From: Leuctra nigra
Taxonomy: Eukaryota; Arthropoda; Insecta; Plecoptera; Leuctridae
DNA length: 64,000 nt
NCBI GenBank assembly: GCA_934045905.1
Contig: OW203762.1
Coordinates: 5,518,001 to 5,582,000, forward strand
Direction: 5' to 3'
Shown here: positions 26,477-38,466 of the stretch, piece by piece
Position numbering within the stretch: the stretch's first letter is position 1
How the letters are laid out: each line of letters opens with the position of its first letter
Made by a program: the position numbers and the translations under genes
The notes under the pieces: model-generated
What the model was told of the DNA's origin: nothing
Seen by the model: the letters and a program-made list of their open reading frames with translations, nothing else
Databases searched by the model: none

Positions 26477-28945
26477 GTGATTGACACACGCATTGCTGGA
26501 ATGATTGTGAGTGTGTGGACGCACTGCTGGTCTGATTGTGCGTGTGTGGACGCACTGCTGGACTGATTGTGCGTGTGTGGACGCACTGCTGGACTGATTG
26601 TGCGTGTGTGGACGCACTGCTGGACTGATGTGCGTGTGTGGACGCACTGCTGGACTGATGTGCGTGTGTGGACGCACTGCTGGACTGATGTGCGTGTGTG
26701 GACGCACTGCTGGACTGATTGTGCGTGTGTGGACGCACTGCTGGACTGATTGTGAGTGTGTGGACGCACTGCTGGACTGATTGTGCGTGTGTGGACGCAC
26801 TGCTGGACTGATTGTGCGTGTGTGGACGCACTGCTGGACTGATTGTGCGTGTGTGGACGCACTGCTGGACTGATTGTGCGTGTGTGGACGCACTTCTGGA
26901 ATGATTGTGCGTCACGCACGCACTGCTGGTCTGATTGTGCGTGTGTGGACGCACTGCTGGTCTGATTGTGCGTGTGTGGACGCACTGCTGGACTGATTGT
27001 GCGTGTGTGGACGCACTGCTGGACTGATTGTGCGTGTGTGGACGCACTGCTGGACTGATTGTGCGTGTGTGGACGCACTGCTGGACTGATTGTGCGTGTG
27101 TGGACGCACTGCTGGACTGATTGTGCGTGTGTGGACGCACTGCTGGACTGATTGTGCGTGTGTGGACGCACTGCTGGACTGATTGTGCGTGTGTGGACGC
27201 ACTGCTGGACTGATTGTGCGTGTGTGGACGCACTGCTGGACTGATGTGCGTGTGTGGACGCACTGCTGGACTGATTGTGCGTGTGTGGACGCACTGCTGG
27301 ACTGATTGTGCGTGTGTGGACGCACTTCTGGACTGATTGTGCGTGTGTGGACTCACTGCTGGACTGATTGTGCGTGTGTGGACGCACTGCTGGACTGATG
27401 TTCGTGTGTGGACGCACTGCTGGACTGATTGTGCGTGTGTGGACGCACTGCTGGACTGATGTGCGTGTGTGGACGCACTGCTGGACTGATTGTGCGTGTG
27501 TGGACGCACTGCTGGACTGATGTGCGTGTGTGGACGCACTGCTGGACTGATGTGCGTGTGTGGACGCACTGCTGGACTGATGTGCGTGTGTGGACGCACT
27601 GCTGGACTGATTGTGCGTGTGTGGACGCACTGCTGGACTGATTGTGCGTGTGTGGACGCACTGCTGGACTGATTGTGCGTGTGTGGACGCACTGCTGGAC
27701 TGATTGTGCGTGTGTGGACTCACTGCTGGACTGATGTGCGTGTGTGGACGCACTGCTGGACTGATTGTGCGTGTGTGGACTTACTGCTGGACTGATTGTG
27801 CGTGTGTGGACTCACTGCTGGACTGATTGTGCGTGTGTGGACGCACTGCTGGACTGATTGTGCGTGTGTGGACGCACTGCTGGACTGATTGTGCGTGTGT
27901 GGACGCACTGCTGGACTGATTGTGCGTGTGTGGACGCACTGCTGGACTGATGTGCGTGTGTGGACGCACTGCTGGACTGATTGTGCGTGTGTGGACGCAC
28001 TGCTGGACTGATTGTGCGTGTGTGGACGCACTGCTGGACTGATGTGCGTGTGTGGACGCACTGCTGGACTGATGTGCGTGTGTGGACGCACTGCTGGACT
28101 GATTGTGCGTGTGTGGACGCACTGCTGGACTGATTGTGCGTGTGTGGACGCACTGCTGGTCTGATTGTGCGTGTGTGGACGCACTGCTGGACTGATTGTG
28201 CGTGTGTGGACGCACTGCTGGACTGATTGTGCGTGTGTGGACGCACTGCTGGACTGATTGTGCGTGTGTGGACGCACTGCTGGACTGATTGTGCGTGTGT
28301 GGACGCACTGCTGGACTGATTGTGCGTGTGTGGACGCACTGCTGGACTGATGTGCGTGTGTGGACGCACTGCTGGACTGATTGTGCGTGTGTGGACGCAC
28401 TGCTGGACTGATTGTGCGTGTGTGGACGCACTGCTGGACTGATGTGCGTGTGTGGACGCACTGCTGGACTGATGTGCGTGTGTGGACGCACTGCTGGACT
28501 GATTGTGCGTGTGTGGACGCACTGCTGGACTGATTGTGCGTGTGTGGACGCACTGCTGGTCTGATTGTGCGTGTGTGGACGCACTGCTGGACTGATTGTG
28601 CGTGTGTGGACGCACTGCTGGACTGATTGTGCGTGTGTGGACGCACTGCTGGACTGATTGTGCGTGTGTGGACGCACTGCTGGACTGATTGTGCGTGTGT
28701 GGACGCACTGCTGGACTGATTGTGCGTGTGTGGACGCACTGCTGGACTGATTGTGCTTGTGTGGACGCACTGCTGGTCTGATTGTGCGTGTGTGGACGCA
28801 CTGCTGGACTGATTGTGCGTGTGTGGACGCACTGCTGGACTGATTGTGCGTGTGTGGACGCACTGCTGGACTGATTGTGCGTGTGTGGACGCACTGCTGG
28901 ACTGATTGTGCGTGTGTGGACGCACTGCTGGACTGATGTGCGCCA
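26477..28945. repeat. 31/30-bp minisatellite array, about 80 copies
   Basis: The unit is CTGATTGTGCGTGTGTGGAC then GCACTGCTGGA (31 bp), with a 30-bp variant lacking one T (CTGATGTGCG). The array is about 2.4 kb and very homogeneous. Because 31 is not a multiple of three, three successive units cycle through all frames, giving minus-strand ORFs of about 400 codons with QSSSASTHA/QSVQQCVHTRT/ISPAVRPHTHN repeats. These are array artefacts rather than plausible proteins. A 400-bp higher-order duplication is visible (27941-28340 against 28341-28740). Confidence 0.92.
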
Positions 28946-31248
28946 CGCTGGGCTGACAATGGAGACTGATCTCATCTCCATCACGTGATCACACACGCAG
29001 CGGGAGTCAGCGCCAAGTGTTGTCCGAGCATGACGTCATCCCATACGTCACGATACGTTCAGGTGTTCGATCACTTTGAGACGGTTGCATCATTTCTAGG
29101 CCTGATGTCCGATCAAATGTTGCTTGAGGCGAGATAAGAAATTAGTAATTATGCGTTTGTCCAATCATATTTCGCAGTGTGAGATTGTATGTGTTTGTTC
29201 TTTTTCACATTAGCAATATCAAGTAAATGAAGGTTGAAGTTTGACAAAAACACAGCGGAGCTTAGAAAATACGAACCGATATGGATGTAGATTAAACTGG
29301 TCAACAAATTGATGGCATAGGAGAAGGGCACTGTGAAGACAAAATAATAAATATAAAGTGAAAATACATAGAACACTTAAATTATTACTCAGACCACTCT
29401 GATATATCACCCTGCGATATGCAATCGTGGTGTAAGTTATTGAGTAATACAATACTCAGATAAAACTGTATTTATTAACTGCAGTCAAATTGTAGTTGAT
29501 TGAGCTTGATTACATCAATCCAATAGCGTGCAACGCAAATCGAGCAAATGGACATCGGGCCTTCTACCATTGAGGTACAGAAATGTTTCAATTTAAAACA
29601 CCAAAGTATGCCAACCAGTTTGGAGTTAAAACAGTTGGTATTTTTATCGGCAAAAGCAAAATAGATGAAAAAATTCACATATTGAATTTAAATATTAACT
29701 TCTAGGCTATTGAAGGTTATCAAACGGCTATAAGCAGATTCAGCATAATATTTCATTTAACCTTAACCTGATTCATGATCACATTTCCATTTTAAAATTA
29801 GTGTAAATTTGTTAGTAAATGTGTAAACTACCTACATCTGCCACCAATTGTAATTTTGATATAATAAATAGATTCTACAAATGGTGGCAGATGTAGGATT
29901 TTTTTGTTTGAAACCTGAATCTAGATTGACAACTATTCTAGGTTATTAAACGTCGCTTTCAGATATAATCCAGGTACTTTTCACTGTTTGTGTTTAGTTT
30001 TATTAAGTAGTTTCACTTCTCGTTTATGCCCACTTGCCATTATACGTAACTGCCCATACACTTCGTCAACATCTAACAGTAAAATTATCTTTATATTTCT
30101 GACCATCGTATTATACAAACTGTTAAAACGACTATAGAATTGTCGTTTGGCGCTACGTTATTTGAAAAGTAAGGGCATTTCCGATAGCCTGTAAAGCTGT
30201 AATGATCGTGGGTTGTTCGGGACGCGATCGTTCGGGCGGTTATCGTCTGCCAATGGGATCGCGTGGGAAGAGGGAGGGGAGGGAAGTGTTCCCTATCACC
30301 ATTAGATTGAATTGTGACTGGGAGATGGGAAAACTAGAATGTTATGTGCTGGAAAGGGTCAGTGCTATAAAAGAACAATCTCAAATATTATTATTTACAA
30401 CGTATCTTGAATAGCTTTAGAGTTTTGGATGTGAATTAGTTAGAGGAGTATTTTGGGATGTAAATAGCGTTTTATTATTGTCATTATTCCAAAAATTATT
30501 AATATCAATCGCAATTACATGATTTTTCTGAATAAGTAAAACTACATTTGGTGGCAGATGTAGGATTTGAGGTGAGAAACTTCCACTACGATTAGTAACG
30601 ATGTATATCACATTTCCAAAGAACACTGCATGCTAATTCCGCATCTGAGTCTTCTCTCTTCAAGAAATAAACATTCAGCACTAAAAACTAGTCGTAGTCT
30701 ACTCGTTTCAATAGTGATTATTAAAAATGAAATACAATTTGGCTGGGTCTTCCATATTGTTAAGTTTTGTTGCAATTGTGTTGCGTTTTCGTGAGAGATG
30801 GCATAAGTGTAGTTATAATTTGACCTTGAACGGCTCTGTTAATGTATCCATATGTATCTTGCAGAAGCAGTGATACATAATTCAATGTGGCTTTATATTA
30901 CGAGCCCCGCCATGTGTTGGAAATCCCTCCTGTAGGCATGTTTTCACCGACTAGGCGGGAAAACCACGTATCAAATGGGCCATTTGTATGATCCGTTCTA
31001 CTCCCAATTCCATGGCGGATACTGTGATCTGTGGGGGGGGGGGGGGGGGGGGCAAGCTGGGGGAGGGTGACATTTTAACACCCAAAGTGTATTTATAATC
31101 GCGAGTGGTGGAAATACAAATTCCAGAACGTGGTTTTTAGAGTGCAAAAGAAAACTGAGCACAATCGAGTTTCAAGCAAATGTCATTGACCATTGTGTTG
31201 TCTCGTTTTTCCTTAGAAGTATATTATTTGCTAATATTCTAAAAATTA
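28946..31248. other. intergenic, no gene recognised
   Basis: An inverted pair of CTACATCTGCCACCA-type words lies at about 29831-29900, and a further single copy, GGTGGCAGATGTAGGATTT, is near 30550. A poly-G tract of about 20 bases is near 31028-31051. No domain-bearing ORF. Confidence 0.35.
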
Positions 31249-31546
31249 CTACATACATACATACATACATACATACATACATACATACATACATACATAC
31301 ATACATACATACATACATACATACATACATACATACATACATACATACATACATACATACATACATACATACATACATACATACATACATACATACATAC
31401 ATACATACATACATACATACATACATACATACATACATACATACATACATACATACATACATACATACATACATACATACATACATACATACATACATAC
31501 ATACATACATACATACATACATACATACATACATACATACATACAT
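31249..31546. repeat. (CATA)n microsatellite
   Basis: About 74 uninterrupted tetranucleotide repeats. MYVC-repeat ORFs called here are artefacts of the tetranucleotide. Confidence 0.97.
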
Positions 31547-34500
31547 AATATCTACATACTTATAGCAGTAGTGAGAAATTGTTTTACAAGAATTCTAATG
31601 CTAAAGTCATCCGCAGTCGATCTGTGGATTGGAAAAGGGTCTTTTTACTTTTCCGTCCCCTACTTTACCTGCGTGCGCACCATGCCCCATTGTTCATACC
31701 GAGTCTTCTCTTGGGTTGAGCTCGCTAAGGGGTTCGTAAAATACCTGTTTTTCAAGAAAATCCCAATCCACAGATCGACTGCGGGTCACTTTAGTAGTAT
31801 TAACTTATCGCATCTTTTAGTCACTTCCTTTGGGTATGGAATATTAATTTCTAGTGTACCAAAGATGCTTGGCTGGAGTGTTTATGCATATAGTTCCAAG
31901 TATCAAGAGATAATTAATTCTGTTCAATTATTAAGAAAATTGGGCAATATGAATTACAGAAATGGAATCTATTATGCTTATCGTTTACTGTTCACTCTTA
32001 AAGATGTAGAAATAGTCGGATATGGGAGTAATTAAACACGATCTGCTTCTCAAATATCACCTCCGACAACTTATGTAAGTAAAAATGGTTTTCGATAGAA
32101 ACGGATTGGCTGAAAATGATTTTATGGCATCATCCCATGAAGTCTATGCTGACTCTAGTAAGTGAGCTCTGATTTCATTGATATTAATAACAAGGATTTA
32201 ATGTCAAGGAAGCTGAGGAAGTAGCCAATAAGTTTTGCCCAAGTATACCTAATTGCAGCGTAGTCTTATAGCTATGTTGCGCACGTTCTTCTGCAGATGT
32301 GTTGCAATGTGCTCTTGAAATGCGTCCCCGACTGTACTTGCTGGAAACATCACAATAATCTGCAGGCATGTCGACGCGCATTCGAATTCAAGAGCAGCAG
32401 GAAATAAAACAGACTTATCTCGGATAAAACAAAATGGACGAATTATTGGTTCTTATTTACGAGTTTTAATATCGACTCGACGTTTAAGACAACGCCTCTT
32501 TGGGATCGAAAAGCGACTTAAAAGTCGTAAAATGCGACGCTCTCTTTCAGAAAATAGTCGACCATTTCACAGCAAAAGATATCAAGAAGACAAAGAAAAT
32601 ATCCTACTGTTCAACTATCTTGAAGAAAATGAAGTCACTGCTTAACATATTATTTTGAATTAGTTATGTAAATCCGATTGTCTATTAGGCAATTAACTGT
32701 ATTATAATTTTAATTAAAGTGGTCCCACTGCTCCAGCCAAGGTGCTTAGAATTCGCCGTAATTCATACAAATCTCTGATGAAATAATACCTCAAACAACA
32801 GCATAAAACAATTATATCTTACCGTGTGCTCCAATTATATGTTTTTAATTGAAGTTCCAATTAAACTATCCCAAAATAATTCATATTTGTAGTGCAATGT
32901 TGCCAGATTTATGGTAAATTGTACACATTGTACACAGTTTCTTTCTTATTTGGCCCGTGACCCCATATTTTCAAACGGCAGTCTTATTCTAAAAATTATT
33001 ATCTTTAATTTGAGACTATTTTCAATAATTTGTCATTCCTCTTGCGGTTTTAGGAGCAATTTAAGGCCAATTTTCCGGGACGATTTCATGTCTCCCTGTG
33101 TTATCTTATGGGGGAAAAGATGATCTTCAATCAAGAATATCTAATTATATGATACCGTAAGGGGCAAATATTTTTTGCTAGTTGTATGTAATATGGTTTC
33201 ATTAATCTTTGGTGTGAATTACAGCAAATTCTCATTCCTATGCCGAAACGATGGAACCACTTTAATGTTATTCTATTTATATATTTAGTATTCTTCCAGA
33301 CATAGAAAGTTTGCTCTGGACTTGCACTCAGCATGTTATGGGTTCGATTCCCACGGCTGTCCTTCCTTACTGATGTATTTTATATATTCCCTCAGTCGTG
33401 GGGCAAACACTGCGAAGGTTCCCTAAATAATCCCACCGTCCGTCCATCCTTACCTAGTCTTCATCTTCATCATAATGATTCATAAGTCGCCAATATCACA
33501 GTTGCAGCAGAACTGATAAAACTAACAACTAAGAACTATAAGAACTATTAATCAAGTTTGACAATACTTGAACGCACTAGTTCTGTGTCGGTCAATACTG
33601 CTGATCTGAAGGGAGTTTGCTTTTAATGAAATCATAGCTCACCTGCTAGAAACTAGAGTTAGATAATGCATTAGCACAGACTTCATGGGACGGGGCCATC
33701 AAACTTTTTGACAATCCATTTCTTTCGAGGTACCGTTCATTATTTGTTCAAGTGCCCGTATTAGAAAACACAAGCTACTTGTCAACAGCATTGTTGTGGG
33801 TTGAGTCCTATGGTCCGGGAACAGCGAGTGGAATGCCCCCCCCCCCCCCCCCCCCTAGTAAACACCCCCACGCTGATAACCGCCCCAGCTGAGTGATCGA
33901 ATGGCGCCGACAGCTTTCGGAAACTGTTACAGACAATTCGCAGCCGGAGAAAAGCCCACGCTGTGAATTCAATTCAATTTAGAATTGAAACGCTATTGAT
34001 TGCTGGGGTGATAACGCAAATACTAATCCGTTTGCCTTTATCCAGCAATCTCATGGCTGGACTGATCTGAATCTGACCCGTTGTTGATGCTCTTAAACTC
34101 TTTGCAGCCTGATTAGATCGCAGATGAGCAAATGTGAGCGGAACTCATATATGTACTTGTCATTGGAAGCGCCTGTTGTTTCGAGTAATCGAGCGTCTTC
34201 ACTTGAAACTTGGATGTTGTCTGCCGTTCTCTTCGCATTAGGGTCAAATCAAGTAACGGATCAAGGCCAATTGATTGCTAGCATGATCGGTTCCTTGGTT
34301 TCACCGGACAATTGAATAGTTTAGCAGGAAATCTTCGATTGCAGATCATCGGTTGAATTGCATGACCTCGGCAGTGCATGCAAAAGCACAGACAAAAAAA
34401 TGAAAAAGCAAATATTTTCTACTGAAGTAAATATCAACACAAATAATATATCAAGCATTGATACTTATTGAGGGTCGCGTGCATGAACCGGTCTATTACA

Positions 34501-34729
34501 AGAACTAGTTCTGAGCTCAACATTTGAAGCATCATTTGAAAAGCAATCCGGTCTTGCACTTTCTCCCAGTCCCCCAATTACACAAAAATATCACAATTAC
34601 ATTTCTACAAATCAAATTTACACCTCACTTGAGGAAAAACTGCGTGTGCCGTTTCTCAGAATGATGAAATTTTTAAGTTCCCAACAATGTGTTACCAAGG
34701 TGAAGCCTTTGTTGTCATGGCAATGCAGA
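31547..34729. repeat. intergenic with foldback and SINE-like pieces
   Basis: A foldback lies at 31608-31792, with arms CCGCAGTCGATCTGTGGATT and AATCCACAGATCGACTGCGG. A 154-codon ORF at 31571-32035 spans it without a recognisable domain. A tRNA-like SINE is at about 33320-33480 (GGGTTCGATTCCCACGG, followed by a C-rich tail). A relative of the 19.6-19.9 kb repeat lies at 32810-33120. A poly-C tract is near 33837-33855. No gene supported. Confidence 0.45.
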
Positions 34730-36187
34730 ACATTACAGCCTAAACGGCTAAGCCGATCGATCTGAAATTTTTACCACATGTGCACTTTTGTCGTCTGATG
34801 ATACCTTGCCTCTTGTGATTTTTTGGGCCGCCATTTTTAAACCGGAAGTGACGTCATATCTAGAAAACGGCTGGACCGATCGGAACGAAATTTGCGCCAA
34901 TCGATTTAGATGGTCATCATTATGAAGTATCAATAAAAAAAAATTATTTCCTATTTTCTAAACCAGAAGTGACGTCATAAATACGCAATATTTAACTTAT
35001 TTCAACAAATTATACTTAAAATACATACATAATTAACTTACATTGTAACAAAGACAATACAATTTATAAATTCAAGGTAGCAGTGTTCTCGGCCGCCATT
35101 CCTGAAACCGGAAGTGACGTCATATATCTAAAACGCCTGTACCGATTGCAACTGAACTAGCTCCTGCGTATTCATTCTGCTATTTATTTGAAAAATCAAT
35201 TGTGAAAAATGAATAAACAAATTAATAGTACAGGAAATGGCGGCAGGAACCACTAAATGAAACCGGAAGTGACGTCATATATTACAAACGGCATGACCGA
35301 TTTTACGAAAATATTGGGATTATGAATTCAGATGGTCGTTCATGAAGTATCAACTAGATAAAACTAGATTGTTTTCTTATTACCTGTACCGGAAATGACG
35401 TCATAAATATGCTAAATGACACTAAATTCACCAATTTATACTTTTAAATAGATATTAGTAAACGTACATAGTAATTAATTATAAATTCAAGGTTGCAGTG
35501 TTCTCGGTCGCCATTTTTAAAACCGAAAGTGTCGTCATATATCGAAAACGGCTGTACTGATTGCAACCAAATTTAGGAAATGTGTAGGTCTAATAATTAT
35601 GAATTAAAGACGACATTATTTTCGGCCGCCATTGTTAAAACCGGAAGTGACGTCATATATCGAAAACGGCTGTACCGATTGCAACTAAATTATGTAAATA
35701 TGTAGGACATAAGATTATTGATTATAAATTCAAGACGACATTATTTTCGGCCGCCATTGTTAAAACCGGAAGTGACGTCATGTATCGAAAACGGCTGTAC
35801 CGATTGCAACCAAATTTTGGAAATATGTAGGACTAATAATTATGAATTCAAGACGACATTATTTTCGGCCGCCATTTCAAAACCGGAAGTGACGTTATTT
35901 ATCGAAAACGGCTGTACCGATTGCAATCAAATTATGTAATTTTGTAGGACTTATAATTATGAATTCAAGACGACATTATTTTCGGCCGCTATTTCAAAAC
36001 CGGCAGTGGCGTCATATATCGAAAACGGCTGGACCGATTGGTACGAAACCTAAGCTTTTCTTCTTGGATAATCAAACGCAACTTTTCTTAGTACCTATCC
36101 AAATCGGTTGAGGCGTATTTTTTTAAAGAAATTAGTCGTTGCTCGGACATGTGCTACAAGCTGTATGAATAAACTAACAAAAGAAGC
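34730..36187 (+). mobile_element. tandem monomers with GCCGCCAT + ACCGGAAGTGACGTCA cores, copy B
   Basis: Several roughly 120-bp monomers are arranged head to tail, clearest from 35500 to 36050. Each carries GGCCGCCATT, then AAACCGGAAGTGACGTCATA and TCGAAAACGGCTGTACCGAT. Related but untandem copies are at 18580-19100 and 56930-57500. There is no protein. It is directly followed by the foldback at 36188. Confidence 0.75.
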
Positions 36188-37256
36188 GATATCCCAGAAA
36201 AAACACTCCGTGTAAAAAGGGCAGCCAAGTCTCTTTACTTTAAAAAAATTCAACACCGAAGAGAAGTGATATCAAAAAAGGAGCCAAGTCAATGACATTT
36301 CCAAATATTTAATCGTATTTTTGAAATAAAAGAATAAACACCGAGAAATACTTTACAAAAGGACTTGGCGCATCGTTTTTTTAAAGACATTTTGCTATAT
36401 ATAAGCATAAGCCATGTATATACAACAGTCATTAAGAATTTTTAGAATAATAGAGAAACATCTTTCAATTACATATTATACATACCTACTGTAAAATATT
36501 TTCTATTTGAATATATACGCGATGAAATTTGTTGTCTATGTTTTCTATAAATACACAATAGTTATCTTCGTAATATTGTTTCGTGGTCAACATAATTAAG
36601 TCTCATGCGTTATACCTTCTCATCATGAAATACATTTCAATTCATCCACATTTTATAACAATACATTTCACAAAGAACACAGTCACATTGTATTTCTATT
36701 AAAAAATTTAACTTTATACTTTAAAAATATATAATAGTGTTCCATAGATAGCTAGTAATTATTTGACAACATTTCATCATTTCCTTCAGTTAAGATCAAA
36801 TTATGAAAAGATACCCTTCTAATATCACCATATTAACAGTACTGCAAGAATATGTATGAGCCCACTTCCAATTGTTATTTAATTCTTCCATCCTTATATT
36901 ACATATCTATTACAGCATGAAATCTTTCTTCTATCGCCATTGACAAAACTATAAAATAGCCATTACTAAAAGTAGCTTGATTCAAAGATTCTGGCTCTAA
37001 TAGAAAGAGGAATATGTACCTACTTGTAGATTTCTTTCCACTTTTAGGATAGAATGATGTCTTTAAAAAAACGATGCGCCAAGTCCTTTTGTAAAGTATT
37101 TCTCGGTGTTTATTCTTTTATTTCAAAAATACGATTAAATATTTGGAAATGTCATTGACTTGGCTCCTTTTTTGATATCACTACTTTTCGGTGTTGATTT
37201 TTTTTAAAGTAAAGAGACTTGGCTGCCTTTTTTACACGGAGTGTTTTTTCTGGGTC
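36188..37256. mobile_element. foldback element, about 1.07 kb
   Basis: Arms of roughly 190 bp: ATCCCAGAAAAAACACTCCG at the left end and CGGAGTGTTTTTTCTGGG at the right, with inner AGTGATATCAAAAAAGGAGC pairing with GCTCCTTTTTTGATATCACT. The AT-rich centre is noncoding. The outer ends are shared with the palindrome at 57517-61250 and the gap-truncated piece at 19119. Confidence 0.8.
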
Positions 37257-37419
37257 AAAATTACACCACACAATGTTTTTCAAGTAAGATGAGTGGGATC
37301 GTGTCGTTCGGTCACGCTGCATTTATATTTAAAAAATAATTTAAAGAATGGAATAAAGAATTGTTAAAGTATCTTATTGTACCAGAAACACTAAAAACGA
37401 ATGCGTAAAAAGCATTATA

Positions 37420-38466
37420 CCGGGTGGCGCAAAAAAAATCCCCCTGATTGAGAGGTCACTATATCAAAACTATTATAGATAGGATTCTGAAATTTGTACA
37501 CATATTAGAAAACATACCAAAATTTTATATGTGCAAGTTTCAAAAACATTACTATTGTAGGAAAAAAGTTACAACGGTTCAAATTTGGTTGTCAAAAAAT
37601 TGATTAAACCGAGCTCAAATAGCGCGCGTCGAGAAAACTTCCAATGGCCGGGACGCTGTTTCTTCAAAACTTCGTACGATATCAAGCTGAAAATTTCAAA
37701 TTATATTCAAAATAGATTAAGATCGATTGTGTAAAAATTTCAATCAATTTGAATGAAAGGAACGAAAATTATGGAATCTTGAAGTTGAGCTTGAAAACAG
37801 AATAGTGGGAAAAGAATCACATTTATAACGTGTGTAATAAAAGTTTAGAAATAATCTTCGTTTTCTGATTTTACGCTCAACTTCAAGATACCATAAATTT
37901 CGTTCCATTCATTCAAATTGACTGAAATTTTTACACAATAGATCGTAATATATTTTCAATATAATTTGAAATTTTCAGCTTGATATCGTAAGTAGTTTTG
38001 AAGAAACAGCGTCCCGGCCGCGTATTTCCGAATTGCACCCGATTTCGGCACCATGCAACTTAGTCACGCCCCTTATATACTCTCTGACCGAAGAACATTA
38101 GAGTATTATTGTACTGTCTTCCAAGAAACAATTACCTCATAATTAATGATAAATTGTTAATTAAAATATGATAATTAATTGCGATGGTATTATTAAAACA
38201 AACTTTGTTGGGTGCAATTCGGAAATACGCGTCCCGCGTATTGGAAATTTTCTCGACACGCGCTATTTGAGCTCCGTTTAATCAATTTTTTGACAACCAA
38301 ATTTGATCGTCTGAAACTTTTTTCCTACAATAGTAATGTTTTTTAAACTTGCATATATTAAATTTTGGTATGTTTTCTAATATGTGTACAAATTTCAGAA
38401 TCCTATCTATAATAGTTTCGATATAGTGACCTCTCAATCAGGGGGATTTTTTTTTGCGCCACCCGG
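37420..38466. mobile_element. foldback element with TA target duplication, carrying a nested element
   Basis: Ends CCGGGTGGCGCAAAAAAAA and TTTTTTTTGCGCCACCCGG are flanked by TA on both sides. The arms pair over several hundred bases (for example GAGAGGTCACTATATC and GATATAGTGACCTCTC). At about 38020-38236 a second inverted element (CGTATTTCCGAATTGCACCC and GGGTGCAATTCGGAAATACG) interrupts the right arm. The uninterrupted left-arm sequence GGCCGGGACG shows the pre-insertion state. Confidence 0.8.

Noticed and set aside
26276..28996. Several 390-430-codon minus-strand ORFs with His/Ser/Gln repeats
   Set aside because: They are produced by a 31-bp repeat that rotates through all frames; there is no start context, domain or splice evidence.
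31172..31546. MYVC-repeat ORFs
   Set aside because: Simple product of a (CATA)n microsatellite.
31571..32035. 154-codon ORF as a membrane protein gene
   Set aside because: It crosses a foldback element and has no recognisable motif or splice partner; chance ORF is likelier.
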